From Sphingomonas yabuuchiae (lineage in GTDB: Bacteria > Pseudomonadota > Alphaproteobacteria > Sphingomonadales > Sphingomonadaceae): a stretch of DNA of 64,000 bases. The stretch covers positions 124,001 through 188,000 of the forward strand of contig NZ_JACHNX010000002.1 in assembly GCF_014199595.1 (NCBI RefSeq), read 5' to 3'. Below, piece by piece: positions 25,051 through 34,038 of this stretch. The position numbers were made by a program, and so were the translations under genes. The notes below the pieces were generated by a model. It made no database searches, was not told the origin of the DNA, and worked only from the letters and a program-made list of their open reading frames with translations. Position 1 is the stretch's first letter; every line of letters starts with the position of its first letter.

Positions 25051-25686
25051 GTGTCGGTGAGTGCGGCGGAGCAGCTGGCCCTTGTCATGGAACATGTCCG
25101 GCACGGTATCGTGATCTATGATCGGGACGAGCGGATTCTCCTGATCAATCAGTATGTCAGTCGCATCTTCGGCCTGTCGGACAGTGCCGTGACCGCAGGG
25201 TCGAGCCTGGCGGATTATCTGCACCATGTCGGCAATGCGGTAGGTTGGTCGGATGTCCGAAAGGCGACGATCCTTGACAATCATCGGCAATGGGCCCGCG
25301 AGGGGGTGCGGCGCCAGTTCGATCATCATTTCGATGACGGTCATGTGCTGGAAATTACTTATCACCCGCAACCCGATCTTGGGGCGGTGCTGACCTTTGT
25401 CGACGTGACGCATGAGCGCGATCTGACGCGCGTGATTCGGCGACGCAATGACCTGAACCGCGAGACCGTGGCCATGCTGGAACGGGTCGGCCGGATATCG
25501 GCCAATACCCGGCTGGTCGCGCTGAATGCGAGTATCGAGGCCGCACGGCTCGGTGCCCAGGGGCGCGGTTTCGCGGTCGTCGCCGAAGAGGTGCGCAACC
25601 TTTCGGTCGAGACGTCGGATGTGCTGGTGGAGATCAGCCGGATCAACGCGGCGTCGCTCGAACTTGCCGAAGACAAGGATCGGTAA
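25051..25686 (+). CDS. Small soluble PAS domain plus chemoreceptor (MCP) tip protein
   Basis: A GTG at 25051 has GAGG 6 nt upstream; the ATG at 25039 would add four residues but has no ribosome-binding site. The product is about 211 residues. Residues 5-125 form a PAS domain (PAS-7-like: [17 protein letters not shown], then [16 protein letters not shown]). The rest is a short helical segment with the conserved hairpin tip of methyl-accepting chemotaxis proteins ([31 protein letters not shown]). There is no membrane segment, and the flanking coiled coil is much shorter than in real chemoreceptors. It may modulate CheA-type arrays or be an independent sensor. No che genes are nearby. Confidence 0.75.
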   Translation: MSVSAAEQLALVMEHVRHGIVIYDRDERILLINQYVSRIFGLSDSAVTAGSSLADYLHHVGNAVGWSDVRKATILDNHRQWAREGVRRQFDHHFDDGHVLEITYHPQPDLGAVLTFVDVTHERDLTRVIRRRNDLNRETVAMLERVGRISANTRLVALNASIEAARLGAQGRGFAVVAEEVRNLSVETSDVLVEISRINAASLELAEDKDR

Positions 25687-25708
25687 CGGGGAAGATCGAT
25701 ACGGGAAG

Positions 25709-25726
25709 TTGGTGGGCCCGGCAGGA
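25709..25726. repeat. attachment-site-like direct repeat, distal copy
   Basis: This 18-bp copy, TTGGTGGGCCCGGCAGGA, matches the 3' end of the tRNA gene but is followed by unrelated AT-rich DNA (TTTAAATAAGC). No other part of a tRNA is present. It marks the far end of the inserted segment. Confidence 0.65.
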
Positions 25727-25947
25727 TTTAAATAAGCTAATAAAAACAGATATATAGTTTGCCTAACTGACGCGCATCAGGTCCCGTTGCCTCTCTGTTT
25801 GAGAAAAAACTGTCTAACCTTTAAGGGCTCGACCTACGCATGAGCGCGGCGTTAAGTTACTTGGGGGGGGCACCAAACCGCCGGGCGATCAGCGGTACCC
25901 AATTTACCGCTATATCGATCACTTTATCTCCGACGATGGAGGAATAA

Positions 25948-26331
25948 TTATCCAAATATACCGCGCTCGCGATCCATTTGGTCTTCCATCATAGCCCAGA
26001 TGCGACGAGCGGCTTGGCGGTATCCCTCTCAATCGTCTACGATGGTCTTGCTGCTCCACTTCGTGACGTGCTCACTCGATGCGAGCCGTTTCGCCGCAAA
26101 CGCACGTTGCATGTCGTCAAGCCGCGATAGCAGCGCGCTATCAGCTCCGACCTTCAGCTTTGGAAGCAATACGTCGTGTATGTACTGCGACCGTGCCCAG
26201 CTTGCCCGACTCAGACGAAGGCGGGCTACCCCGAGCGCGGCCACATCAGGGCTGGGCCGGCTGCAATGGTCTCGAATTTCAGCTATGCCTGCTGTTATTT
26301 TCCGATGATGTTCGGCGAGCGTCTGATCCAT
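25948..26331 (-). pseudogene. Small hemerythrin-like helical protein, interrupted by TGA
   Basis: The frame starts at the ATG at 26331 (MDQTLAEHHRKI) and reads through ARLRLSRASWARSQYIHDVL to KTIVDD, where a TGA occurs at 26031-26029. The same frame then continues without interruption for 26 more codons (EGYRQAARRIWAMMEDQMD, then RERGIFG) to a TAA at 25950-25948. The whole looks like one conserved helical protein of about 127 residues in which a tryptophan codon TGG may have become TGA. The His-rich start suggests a hemerythrin-like bundle, but the assignment is weak. It lies in the tRNA-adjacent insertion. Confidence 0.55.
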
Positions 26332-26502
26332 TAGTCCTGTGTAGCTGCAAAAAGTTAACCTCAAGCTGCATCGACCATTATTTAAAGATTAACGATCTTT
26401 TTGCGTTCCTCCAGACAGCAGCTTTTAGCTGACACTATTGTTCGACAAGGCAGCAGTATGAGACGGGTTTAATTCTTAAGTAGCGCGCAAGCTCGGGGCA
26501 TA

Positions 26503-26757
26503 TCACCCCCGCCGTCCCATTGCCGCTGACCGGTAACCTTGAATCGAAAGGGAGTACAGGATCAAACCTCTCTCATCCATCAAGTCGAAGCTCCTAAAGA
26601 GCGAAATGGTAGGCTCTCTATGGCTTTCGTGAATTAGGCTTTCACCCGCTACCCGGACCAGTACCGCGAGGGCTCGGTCAAAGTCAGGCGCTTCGAAACC
26701 GTCCGCCTGTACAGGTAGATTATCGGCTATTTCGATAGAATATGTGGGCATTTGCAT
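26503..26757 (-). CDS. Small DUF6894-like hypothetical protein
   Basis: The likely start is the Met pair MQM at 26757/26751; the frame is open further upstream but without conserved look. The product is 82-84 residues. The pattern MPTYSIEIADN, a central helix (FDRALAVLVRVAGESL) and a final strand ERGLILYSLSIQG resembles the small DUF6894 proteins common in Rhizobiales and sphingomonads, whose role is unknown. No ribosome-binding site is clear. It lies in the AT-richer insertion and may no longer be expressed. Confidence 0.4.
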   Translation of the reverse strand: MQMPTYSIEIADNLPVQADGFEAPDFDRALAVLVRVAGESLIHESHREPTISLFRSFDLMDERGLILYSLSIQGYRSAAMGRRG

Positions 26758-26984
26758 ACAACTGCATGCCAAGTCAGAATGTCCATTAACTAACATAGGT
26801 TGGCTTAATTTAAAGTTCGGACGCATTTGCTTCACGGACTGGTCCGAGCCGTTGCGGTGCCGAGTGCCTCAGTGAAAGCCGTCATTAGCCCCTTGGCTCT
26901 CGGACTTCCACCGCAGGTTGCAGTCCCGATAAGTTAAGGCGGTGCCAAATAATTTAATAAATACAGAGGCTTATAGTGAGAATT

Positions 26985-27060
26985 TGGTGGGCCCGGCAGG
27001 ACTCGAACCCGCAACCTAGCCGTTATGAGCGGCCAGCTCTAACCGTTGAGCTACAGGCCC
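26985..27060 (-). tRNA. tRNA with CAT anticodon, probably tRNA-Ile(CAT/k2C)
   Basis: Reading the minus strand from 27060, the acceptor arm GGGCCTG pairs with CGGGCCC (one G-U pair). The D arm is AGCTCAACGGTTAGAGCT. The anticodon stem GGCCG/CGGCT encloses the loop CTCATAA with anticodon CAT. The T arm is GCGGG-TTCGAGT-CCTGC. The CCA end is encoded (26987-26985). A CAT anticodon can mean elongator Met, initiator Met or lysidine-modified Ile. The GGTTAGAGC D loop and overall resemblance to bacterial tRNA-Ile2 favour Ile; initiator Met is excluded by the normal 1-72 pair and the anticodon stem. Confidence 0.8.
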
Positions 27061-27139
27061 CACCGCGAATGTCGTTAGCGTGATGCGGCCGGACTTCGCA
27101 AGCGTCGTGCGACAACTTTGCACAGGAAATCGGCCAAAG

Positions 27140-27174
27140 AAAAAGGGCGCTTCCGCATGGGAAGCGCCCTTTTC
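27140..27174 (-). terminator. Strong intrinsic terminator
   Basis: AGGGCGCTTCC (27144-27154) and GGAAGCGCCCT (27160-27170) form an 11-bp stem with a 5-nt loop. It is flanked by AAAAA on the left and TTTT on the right, so it can work in both directions. Its main job is to end the minus-strand lipoprotein transcript from 27220-27486. It also shields the tRNA gene. Confidence 0.85.
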
Positions 27175-27219
27175 CGACATAGCAGTCGGCGCTTCGGACC
27201 CGAAGGTCCGACGCGACTA

Positions 27220-27486
27220 TTACTGCATGTTGTCCGCCTTGGCGTCGGCAGCGTCACGGACGTTGTCGGCAGCGGCGTTCATGTTGTCGGCAGCGTTCTC
27301 GAGGGTCGCGGCAGCAGCAGCGTTCGAGGTGTTGTCCGCAGCGGCATCCATGTTGTCAGCCGACATTTCCATGTTGTCAGCCAGCATGTCCGCGTTGTTC
27401 TCAACAGCGGCAGCTTCCGGCGACTTGTTGCAGGCGGCGACGGACATCAGGCCGGCGGCAGCGAGAACGAAAGCGATCTTCTTCAT
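27220..27486 (-). CDS. Small Ala/Asp/Asn-repeat lipoprotein, 88 aa
   Basis: The start is the ATG at 27486 (MKKIAFVLAAAGLMSVAAC), a standard lipoprotein signal with lipobox VAAC at about residues 16-19. The mature protein of about 70 residues consists of near-repeats of the type A-D-N-M-x-A-A-A-D-N, giving an Ala-rich amphipathic helix. This is suggestive of a coiled coil or alanine-zipper-like assembly in the periplasm. It has its own strong terminator. Similar small repetitive lipoproteins are common in sphingomonads, but their function is unknown to me. Confidence 0.75.
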   Translation of the reverse strand: MKKIAFVLAAAGLMSVAACNKSPEAAAVENNADMLADNMEMSADNMDAAADNTSNAAAAATLENAADNMNAAADNVRDAADAKADNMQ

Positions 27487-27678
27487 TCGAATGCTCCCAA
27501 GCAAAGCAAAAATCGCGGCCGGCCCGAATGCCGTCGCGAAGCGGCTCAAATAACGTGCGGTTCATCGCGGTCAATCCGCAAAATTCATCGGATCGCAAGG
27601 TTCGCGACGAACCGATGGCGCGGATCGGGCTTTTTCAAGGCGTTGGCGTTACCAAACGGTTACCGCGAGACCGACGGT

Positions 27679-29076
27679 TCAGCGCGGGGTGACCGGGCCG
27701 ATGGCCTCGGGCGCGTTGGCGACCACCGCAAGCATGGCGGTCCAGGCGGCGACATTCTGGCGAAGGGCCGCCGGATCGACGCGGTCCAATACGTCGTCGG
27801 GCGTATGGTGGGAATCGAAATAATCCCATCCCGACTGGTTCAGGTCGATCCCGGCGGTCCCGAGCTTGATCGTCGGGCCGATATCGGTGCCGTCGCCGCC
27901 CAGGCCGCTGCCCCGCGTAATGCCCAGCGGTGCCAGGGCGGTCTGCAGCCGGTCCGCGACCAGCTTGGCGGTGGTGGGCAGGTTGACCTCGAACCGCCAG
28001 ACCCGGTCCGCGCCGAAGTCGCTTTCCGATGCCGTGGCGTGGCGCTCACCGGCATGGGCCTTGGCATAGGCCTCGCCGCCCATGCCGCCGACTTCCTCGG
28101 CGCCGAACCAGACGACACGGATGGTGCGGCGCGGCTGCCCTGCATCCATGATCCGCTTGGCCGCCGCGGCAGTGATCGCGATCCCGCTGGCATCGTCGAT
28201 CGCCCCCGTCCCCAGGTCCCAGCTGTCGAGATGGCCACCGACCAGCACGATACCCGCCGACGGATCGCTGCCGGGCACCTCTGCAATCACGTTGCCTGAT
28301 TCGCGAGTGCCGACCATGCGCGGGGTCAGGACCAGCTTCATGCGGACCGGCTGGCCCCGGCTGGCGATTCGCTCCAGTTGCTCGGCGTCAGGGACGGAAA
28401 GGGCGGCCGCCGGGATGGGCTTTACGCCTTCGGGGAAGTTGGTCGTGCCGGTATGGGGGAAGCGATGATGGTCGGTGCCGATCGACCGGATGACGATCGC
28501 GACCGCGCCGCGCCTGGCCGCCAGCGCGGGGCCGGTAAAGCGCGCCGTGCCATAGGCGCCATAGCCCGATCCGTCCTGGGTCCGGGGCATGGCGTTGCCG
28601 ATATAGACGATCTTGCCGCGGATCGCGTCATCAGGCGCCGACTGGAACGCCGCCATGCTGGGGAAGACCGCGACCTCGCCCGTCAGACCGCCCGCCGGTG
28701 TCGCACCCGAATTGCCCAGCGCGGCCAGTGTCAGCTTCTGCGGGAAGGGGGCCAGGATTTCCGCGCTCTCCGCGCCGCGTTCCCACACCGGCATCCGATA
28801 GGGCTCGATCCGCACATTCTTGAACCCCAGCGCCGTCAGCCTGGCGACCGACCATGCCCGGGCGCGTGCCTCGGCTTCGGTGCCCGCCAGCCGCTGGCCG
28901 ACTTCGGTCGTCAGTCCCTCGACGATATCCCAGGCGACCGTATCGTTCAGCGCCGCATCGCGCAGCCGTTCGACCTCGGGTGCGACGGTGGCGGGCGGGG
29001 GCGGAGGGGTCCGCTGTGCCAAGGTGGGGGAGGACAGGGCGGAGGCGGTCAAGGCCGCGAGAAGAAAGCGCTTCAT
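27679..29076 (-). CDS. Secreted M28 family metallopeptidase (aminopeptidase)
   Basis: The start ATG is at 29076 and begins a signal peptide (MKRFLLAALTASALSSPTLA); the protein has 465 residues. A PA-insert-like segment lies around residues 140-235. The M28 catalytic domain follows with co-catalytic zinc ligands in order: His of GGHLDSWD, Asp of IDDASG, Glu-Glu of GAEEVGG, Asp of ESDFGADRV and His of DSHHTPDD. All are present. It should release N-terminal amino acids from peptides in the periplasm. It is divergent from ettA. Confidence 0.88.
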   Translation of the reverse strand: MKRFLLAALTASALSSPTLAQRTPPPPPATVAPEVERLRDAALNDTVAWDIVEGLTTEVGQRLAGTEAEARARAWSVARLTALGFKNVRIEPYRMPVWERGAESAEILAPFPQKLTLAALGNSGATPAGGLTGEVAVFPSMAAFQSAPDDAIRGKIVYIGNAMPRTQDGSGYGAYGTARFTGPALAARRGAVAIVIRSIGTDHHRFPHTGTTNFPEGVKPIPAAALSVPDAEQLERIASRGQPVRMKLVLTPRMVGTRESGNVIAEVPGSDPSAGIVLVGGHLDSWDLGTGAIDDASGIAITAAAAKRIMDAGQPRRTIRVVWFGAEEVGGMGGEAYAKAHAGERHATASESDFGADRVWRFEVNLPTTAKLVADRLQTALAPLGITRGSGLGGDGTDIGPTIKLGTAGIDLNQSGWDYFDSHHTPDDVLDRVDPAALRQNVAAWTAMLAVVANAPEAIGPVTPR

Positions 29077-29182
29077 GGGCCGGAGTGTTACGCAGCCGGT
29101 CCCGTTTGCCAACCGCCCGCGCAACCACTACATGGGCGGGCAAATATCCCACAGTCGAAAAAGCACGGAGCTCCGCGCCGCC

Positions 29183-30862
<1,680 letters not shown>

Positions 30863-31010
30863 TCCCAAAAATGCCGGTTTTGGTGGCGCCCTTCCCGAGC
30901 GATCGGGGAGGACGTTGTCGTATCGGATGCTGGCCCACGGCTTTAAACCGATGCGGCCAATTCCCATCTCGACCGTTATAACGACAGGGTAACAAAGGGC
31001 GCGGTTGGGA

Positions 31011-32195
31011 ATGGCGGTAGTGGAGCAGGCGCAAGGCGAGGATCGTGGGATCGCCGGCGCAGGGCAGTTGCATTATCGGCTCCGCCAACAATCGGTCCTC
31101 GCCGCCTTCGGGATCGAGGCACTGCGCGCCCGCGACCTGGACCCGATGCTGCAGCGGGCGACCGAGCTTTGTGCAGAGGGGATGCGATCTTCCTTCTGCA
31201 AGTTCCTGGAATATAAGGCGGACCGGGAAACGCTTCTGGTTCGCACGGGCGTGGGTTGGGGGCCGGGTGTCGTCGGCTCGACCGAGATGCGCACCGACAT
31301 GGGCTCGCCCGCGGGCTTTGCGCTCCAGACGGGGCAGGGGGTCATCTCCAACCATCTCGACCAGGAAGAGCGGTTCCGGACGCCGCAGTTCATGGCCGAC
31401 CACAAGATCCGCCGGGCGATCAACGTGCTGGTCGAGGCATCCGGCCAGCGTTACGGCGTATTGGAGGTCGACAGCCCGGACGAAGGCCGTTTCGAGGAGG
31501 CCGACCTCGCCTTCATGCAGGGTTTCGCCAATCTGATTGGCGTTGCCATCGAGCGGCAGGAGGCCGAGCGCCGTCTGGCCGAGGCGGTGGAGCATCAGCA
31601 GCTCCTGACCCGCGAAGCCAGCCACCGGGTCAAGAACAGCCTGGCCCTAGTGTCGGCCATGCTGAACCTCCAGAAGCAGGAGGATGACGATCCCCGTGTC
31701 CTCAGGATGCTGAACGATGCGCAGGCGCGGATCGCGGCCATTGCGCAGACCCATGACCGGCTGTGGCGCAGCGAGCGGGTCGGCATGGTGGCGCTCGACG
31801 ATCTGGCCTGCGGTATCGCGGATCAGCTGGCCCAGCAGGCCAAGGATCATGAGGTACATTGCGATATCGAGACGATCGAGATGAACGCCGATACCGCGAT
31901 CCCCATCGGATTGATGCTGACCGAGCTACTGACCAACGCGATCAAATATGCCTATGGCGAGGAAGGCGGCGTGATCGATGTATGCCTCCACGCGCGCGAC
32001 GGGCAGATCGTCCTGTCGGTGCGCGACAAGGGCAAGGGGCTACCCGCTGATTTCGACATGAAGGTCGCCTCCCGCCACAGCCTGGGCATGCGGATGATCA
32101 CCAGCCTGGCCCGGCAGTTGCGGGGTGAAGTGCGGTTCGACGACGCCGCACCGGGCACCTGCGCGACGCTGACCATGCCCGATCCGAGGGACTGA
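31011..32195 (+). CDS. Soluble GAF-HisKA_2 sensor histidine kinase
   Basis: The ATG at 31011 gives 394 residues without membrane segments. Residues 30-185 form a GAF domain (ending in FMQGFANLIGVAIERQEAE). The dimerisation/phosphoacceptor helix of the HisKA_2/HWE type follows with H205 in REASHRVKNSLALVSAML. The HATPase domain has an N box LLTNAIKYAY, then RDKGKGLPADF and SLGMRMITSL. Kinases of this class in Alphaproteobacteria often feed the PhyR general stress response or light and redox signalling. No response regulator or sigma factor is adjacent, so the pathway is not determined. The ligand of the GAF domain is unknown. Confidence 0.85.
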   Translation: MAVVEQAQGEDRGIAGAGQLHYRLRQQSVLAAFGIEALRARDLDPMLQRATELCAEGMRSSFCKFLEYKADRETLLVRTGVGWGPGVVGSTEMRTDMGSPAGFALQTGQGVISNHLDQEERFRTPQFMADHKIRRAINVLVEASGQRYGVLEVDSPDEGRFEEADLAFMQGFANLIGVAIERQEAERRLAEAVEHQQLLTREASHRVKNSLALVSAMLNLQKQEDDDPRVLRMLNDAQARIAAIAQTHDRLWRSERVGMVALDDLACGIADQLAQQAKDHEVHCDIETIEMNADTAIPIGLMLTELLTNAIKYAYGEEGGVIDVCLHARDGQIVLSVRDKGKGLPADFDMKVASRHSLGMRMITSLARQLRGEVRFDDAAPGTCATLTMPDPRD

Positions 32196-32229
32196 CTTGA
32201 TTCCTCCCTTACGGGGGGAATTTGATCGT

Positions 32230-33006
32230 TCACCGCACCCGCTTCACGAAGGTCCGGCCATCCTCTCGCCGCTCGGTCTGGAAATTGGGGACCGCCTCGA
32301 TCAGGTCGGACAGCCGCTTGAAGCCGAAATTGCGCGTGTCGAAGCTCGACCGATTGCCCGCCAGCTGGCCCATCGCCGACAGGCTGGCAAAGCCGCGCTC
32401 GTCGCGCTTGACGGAATTATAGGCGTCGACCAGCAGCTTGAGCAGTTCCTCGTCAATCGGGCGCGGGGTACCCGCCGTGCGCTTCGCCTGTTCGATCGAG
32501 GGCGGTAGCGAGTCGGCCAGCGGAACATCGGCCGAAACCGGCTTGGCGCTGGCGGGGCGGGTCGCTTCGCCGATCAGCGCGCCGACATCGATGAAGCGGC
32601 TGCATGCCTGTTTGAATGCCTCGGGCGTGCGGCTGTTGCCGAAGCCATAGACGGGAAAGCCGTCCTGCCGGATACGCGTCGCCAGCGGCATGAAGTCGCT
32701 GTCCGACGACATGATGCCGAACCCGTCGATCCGCCCCCGGAACAGCAGGTCCATCGCATCGATGGTCATCTTCATGTCGGTGGCGTTCTTGCCCTTGGTC
32801 AAGTCGAACTGCTGCTGCGGCTCGATCCCGTGCTTGACCATGACGTCGCGCCAGCCCTTCAGGCCGGGCTTCGACCAGTTGCCATAGGCGCGGCGGACAT
32901 TGACCGTGCCCAGCTCGGCAAGCACCGTGAGGACGGGGTCGATGGCCGCCGACTGGGCATTGTCGGCATCGATGAGCAGCGCGATGTTGCGGGTCAGGGC
33001 GTTCAT
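32230..33006 (-). CDS. NYN (PIN-like) domain protein with C-terminal OST-HTH/LOTUS domain
   Basis: The ATG at 33006 gives 258 residues. The N-terminal NYN domain shows the acidic active-site pattern IALLIDADNAQ, TDMKMTIDAMDLLF and IMSSDSDFMPLA, as in LabA/MARF1-like putative RNases. A linker (about 150-180) leads to an OST-HTH/LOTUS domain of about 70 residues (LLKLLVDAYNSVKRDERGF, then NFGFKRLSDLIEAVPNF). This architecture is widespread in bacteria and is thought to act on RNA, but the substrates are unknown. It lies 26 bp upstream (in genome coordinates) of the DoxX gene on the same strand. Confidence 0.85.
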   Translation of the reverse strand: MNALTRNIALLIDADNAQSAAIDPVLTVLAELGTVNVRRAYGNWSKPGLKGWRDVMVKHGIEPQQQFDLTKGKNATDMKMTIDAMDLLFRGRIDGFGIMSSDSDFMPLATRIRQDGFPVYGFGNSRTPEAFKQACSRFIDVGALIGEATRPASAKPVSADVPLADSLPPSIEQAKRTAGTPRPIDEELLKLLVDAYNSVKRDERGFASLSAMGQLAGNRSSFDTRNFGFKRLSDLIEAVPNFQTERREDGRTFVKRVR

Positions 33007-33032
33007 GGCGCCCTGACTATCAGAGCTGCGGA

Positions 33033-33413
33033 TCAGCCGCCACGCCGCATCGCATCGACGCCGATCGAACCGCCACCCGCCGCCGCGAGGTACAGGAAGG
33101 CGAAGCAATAGAGGATCGCCGCCTCACCACCATTGGCCAATGGCAGGAAACCCTGTGGTGCATGGGCCATGAAATAGGCGACCGCCATCTGGCCCGAGAG
33201 CAGGAAGGCCACCGGTCGCGTGAACAGCCCGACGAACAGCATTGCCCCACCGACCAGTTCCAACACGCCCGCCGCCGTCAGCAAGGGATTGAGCGGCATG
33301 GGGAAGGGGGGAAGCCCAAAGAATTTCGAGACGCCATGCGCCAGGAACATCAGGCCGAAGACGGCGCGGAACAGCGACAGAAGCGGGGCGGAGAAACGGG
33401 TGGGGACGGGCAT
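33033..33413 (-). CDS. DoxX family membrane protein
   Basis: This 126-residue protein has four hydrophobic segments. The DoxX pattern is clear: an N-terminal LFRAVFGLMFLAHGVSKFFG, then LELVGGAMLFVGLFTRPVAF and GEAAILYCFAFLYLA. DoxX proteins are small inner-membrane proteins linked to thiol or quinone redox in some systems, but most, including this one, have no assigned function. It is encoded just upstream of the NYN gene on the minus strand, and they may be co-transcribed. Confidence 0.85.
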   Translation of the reverse strand: MPVPTRFSAPLLSLFRAVFGLMFLAHGVSKFFGLPPFPMPLNPLLTAAGVLELVGGAMLFVGLFTRPVAFLLSGQMAVAYFMAHAPQGFLPLANGGEAAILYCFAFLYLAAAGGGSIGVDAMRRGG

Positions 33414-33525
33414 GGCCGATACTCATTCACGAAGGACCGCGAGGATCGCCGTCCGTCGAGCATATTTTGCCGTTTGCCCAATCCTCAACAAGAACCGGAT
33501 GCGAAACGAACCGTTGCGAATGCGG

Positions 33526-34008
33526 TTACGGATCGGGATAGGCGATGGCGATCACCTCATATTCGCGCTCGCCCGCGGGCAGCGTCACGCGCCGCAGATC
33601 GCCGACCGACGCCCCCCGCAGCGCCCGGACGAGGGGGGCGTTCCAGCCGACGCGTCCCTGGCCCGCATCGGCCTCGTCATCGCCGACCAGCGTCAGGACG
33701 CGCTCATTGTCATCCTCGTCCGCGATGGTGACGGTCGCGCCGAACCACACCTTGCTGCGATCCTCCTGCCGGGCAGGATCGACGACCTTGGCCGCCTTCA
33801 TCCGCTTGGACAGCCAACCCAGCCGCCGGTCGATCTCGCGGAGGCGCTTGCGACCATAGATATAGTCGCCATTCTCGGAGCGATCGCCATTGCCCGCCGC
33901 CCAGGCGATCGTGTCGACCAGTTTGGGCCGCTCGACCCCAAACAGCGCCTCATATTCCTGACGCAGCGCGGCATAGCCCGCCGGGGTGATATAGTTGGGA
34001 CGATCCAT
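33526..34008 (-). CDS. greB: Transcription elongation factor GreB
   Basis: The 160-residue protein has the GreA/GreB layout: an N-terminal coiled coil (ITPAGYAALRQEYEALF to about residue 75) with the GreB-type basic segment GDRSENGDYIYGRKRLREIDRR broken here as ENGDYIYGRKRLREIDRRLG. The C-terminal FKBP-like domain follows (VWFGATVTI, RVGWNAPLVRALRG). The tip acidic residues that stimulate RNA polymerase transcript cleavage are within DRSEN. It rescues backtracked polymerase. It lies between the lytic transglycosylase and DoxX genes, all on the minus strand. Confidence 0.9.
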   Translation of the reverse strand: MDRPNYITPAGYAALRQEYEALFGVERPKLVDTIAWAAGNGDRSENGDYIYGRKRLREIDRRLGWLSKRMKAAKVVDPARQEDRSKVWFGATVTIADEDDNERVLTLVGDDEADAGQGRVGWNAPLVRALRGASVGDLRRVTLPAGEREYEVIAIAYPDP

Positions 34009-34038
34009 CGTCCCCCTCTATTCCCTATGCCGCCGCGA

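Larger units (their letters stand above)
25709..27001. mobile_element. Remnant of a tRNA-integrated element (about 1.3 kb) bounded by direct repeats
   Basis: TTGGTGGGCCCGGCAGGA occurs at 25709-25726 and again at 26984-27001, where it is the 3' end of the tRNA(CAT) gene including the CCA triplet. The DNA between is visibly AT-richer than its surroundings, has long stretches without coding potential on either strand and contains a disrupted gene and a small DUF6894-like gene. This is the footprint of integration at a tRNA 3' end with attL/attR repeats. No integrase or recombinase remains, so it is a decayed or internally deleted island. Confidence 0.65.

Noticed and set aside
25709..25726. A second tRNA gene
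   Set aside because: Only the 18-bp 3' end is present; there is no D, anticodon or complete acceptor arm. It is better read as an att-like repeat.
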